A DNA stretch of 6,039 bases, taken from positions 1-6,039 of the forward strand of contig JBAXHD010000083.1 in the NCBI GenBank assembly GCA_037139095.1, given 5' to 3'. The notes beneath the pieces were generated by a model, which ran no database searches, had not been told where the DNA came from, and saw nothing but the letters and a program-made list of their open reading frames with translations. Made by a program: the position numbers and the translations under genes. This document shows, one piece after another, positions 5,627-6,039 of the stretch (position 1 is the first letter of the stretch; the number at the start of each line of letters is the position of its first letter). Source of the stretch: WLMZ01 sp037139095. GTDB lineage: Bacteria; Actinomycetota; Acidimicrobiia; Acidimicrobiales; Ilumatobacteraceae.

Positions 5627-6039
5627 GGTTTCCATCCTGCAATCTGCGTGCACGCGTCGGCAACATCTTGGGTGCTGCCCGCATACGAGAACCGCACCGA
5701 TCGGTGACCCAACGCGGTGTCGAAGTCAAGACCCGGCGTGGCGGCAACACCAAGTTCGTCGAGCCAGCGATTGCACAGCGCCATCGAGTCGTCGGTGAGA
5801 TGCGAGACATCGGCGTACACATAGAACGCGCCATCGGCGTCGGCCACTTTTGAAATGCCTGCGGCGGCGAGTCCGTCGAGCAACACAGCCCGACGGGTGC
5901 GGTAGGCGTGCACGTAACCGTCGAGTTCGGGTTGGCAATCGAACGCAGCGAGGCCCACCACTTGCGACACATGTGGCGCGCAAATGTAGAGGTTCTGCTG
6001 CAGGCGCTCGAACGCATCGGTGACCGCGTCGGGCGTGAC
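5623..6039 (-). CDS. Fold-type I PLP aminotransferase (class I/II), C-terminal 138 residues, partial
   Basis: This is the 3' part of a gene that enters from the right edge; the frame is open to the last base of the window. Class I/II aminotransferases transfer an amino group between an amino acid and a 2-oxo acid using pyridoxal phosphate. In the visible part (fragment numbering), AFERLQQNLYICAPHVSQ (9-26) matches the segment that follows the PLP-lysine region in aspartate-type enzymes. GAFYVYADVS (70-79) is the conserved small-domain strand. TPGLDFD (101-107) followed by RSVRFSYA (113-120) carries the arginine, probably R116, that binds the substrate carboxylate. The PLP lysine lies outside the window, so activity cannot be confirmed here. 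A GTG at 5970-5968 inside the frame is not the real start, since conserved family sequence continues upstream of it. The TGA overlaps the next gene's ATG as ATGA, indicating an operon with the CoA-transferase. Confidence 0.9.
   Translation of the reverse strand, partial: VTPDAVTDAFERLQQNLYICAPHVSQVVGLAAFDCQPELDGYVHAYRTRRAVLLDGLAAAGISKVADADGAFYVYADVSHLTDDSMALCNRWLDELGVAATPGLDFDTALGHRSVRFSYAGSTQDVADACTQIAGWKP
5635..5638 (-). promoter_or_regulatory. Ribosome binding site of the second CoA-transferase
   Basis: On the minus strand AGGA stands 8 bases before the ATG at 5626. It lies too close to, or overlaps, the alternative ATG at 5635, so it favours the shorter start. The site is within the last codons of the aminotransferase gene. 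Confidence 0.5.

Noticed and set aside
5623..5970. A complete 115-residue gene starting at the GTG at 5970
   Set aside because: The same frame continues upstream to the window edge with typical aminotransferase sequence (AFERLQQNLYICAPH), so this is the end of a larger gene.

Overview
The window looks like chromosomal DNA of a GC-rich actinobacterium. By eye it is roughly 60% GC with strong GC bias at third codon positions, several GTG starts and very tight gene packing. A primary-like sigma-70 factor resembling actinobacterial SigA/SigB proteins, together with an abundance of CaiB/BaiF CoA-transferases, suggests an environmental Actinomycetota, possibly class Acidimicrobiia. That taxonomic placement is inference from general flavour, not from a marker gene.

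Layout, left to right. (1) 19-957, plus: a complete sigma-70 family factor with regions 1.2, 2, 3 and 4 but no region 1.1. (2) 1002-1745, plus: a short alpha/beta hydrolase with an aspartate nucleophile, of the haloalkane dehalogenase/epoxide hydrolase type, probably read from its own leaderless promoter. (3) 3811-1782, minus: a two-gene operon of a CaiB/BaiF CoA-transferase followed by a Nudix hydrolase that resembles CoA pyrophosphatases; they overlap by 4 bases (GTGA). (4) 3855-4502, plus: msrA, peptide methionine sulfoxide reductase A, divergent from the first CoA-transferase across a 43-base gap. (5) 6039-4499, minus: the 3' part of a fold-type I aminotransferase, running off the right edge, followed with an ATGA overlap by a second CaiB/BaiF CoA-transferase. 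The stop codon of this gene interlocks with that of msrA.

How the genes work together. The minus-strand genes suggest CoA-thioester metabolism: one CoA-transferase is translationally coupled to a Nudix enzyme that may cleave CoA or acyl-CoA, and another is coupled to an aminotransferase that could supply a 2-oxo acid. The substrates cannot be read from the sequence. msrA (repair of oxidised methionine), the sigma factor and the hydrolase have no obvious pathway link to them. No RNA gene, mobile element, CRISPR array or attachment site was seen. No stretch over 300 bases lacks a gene; the largest gaps are about 43-44 bases. I see no clear candidate for an entirely undescribed system. The most unusual points are the CoA-transferase/Nudix coupling, the dehalogenase-like active site on a hydrolase with a shortened N-terminus, and the compact divergent promoter region before msrA.
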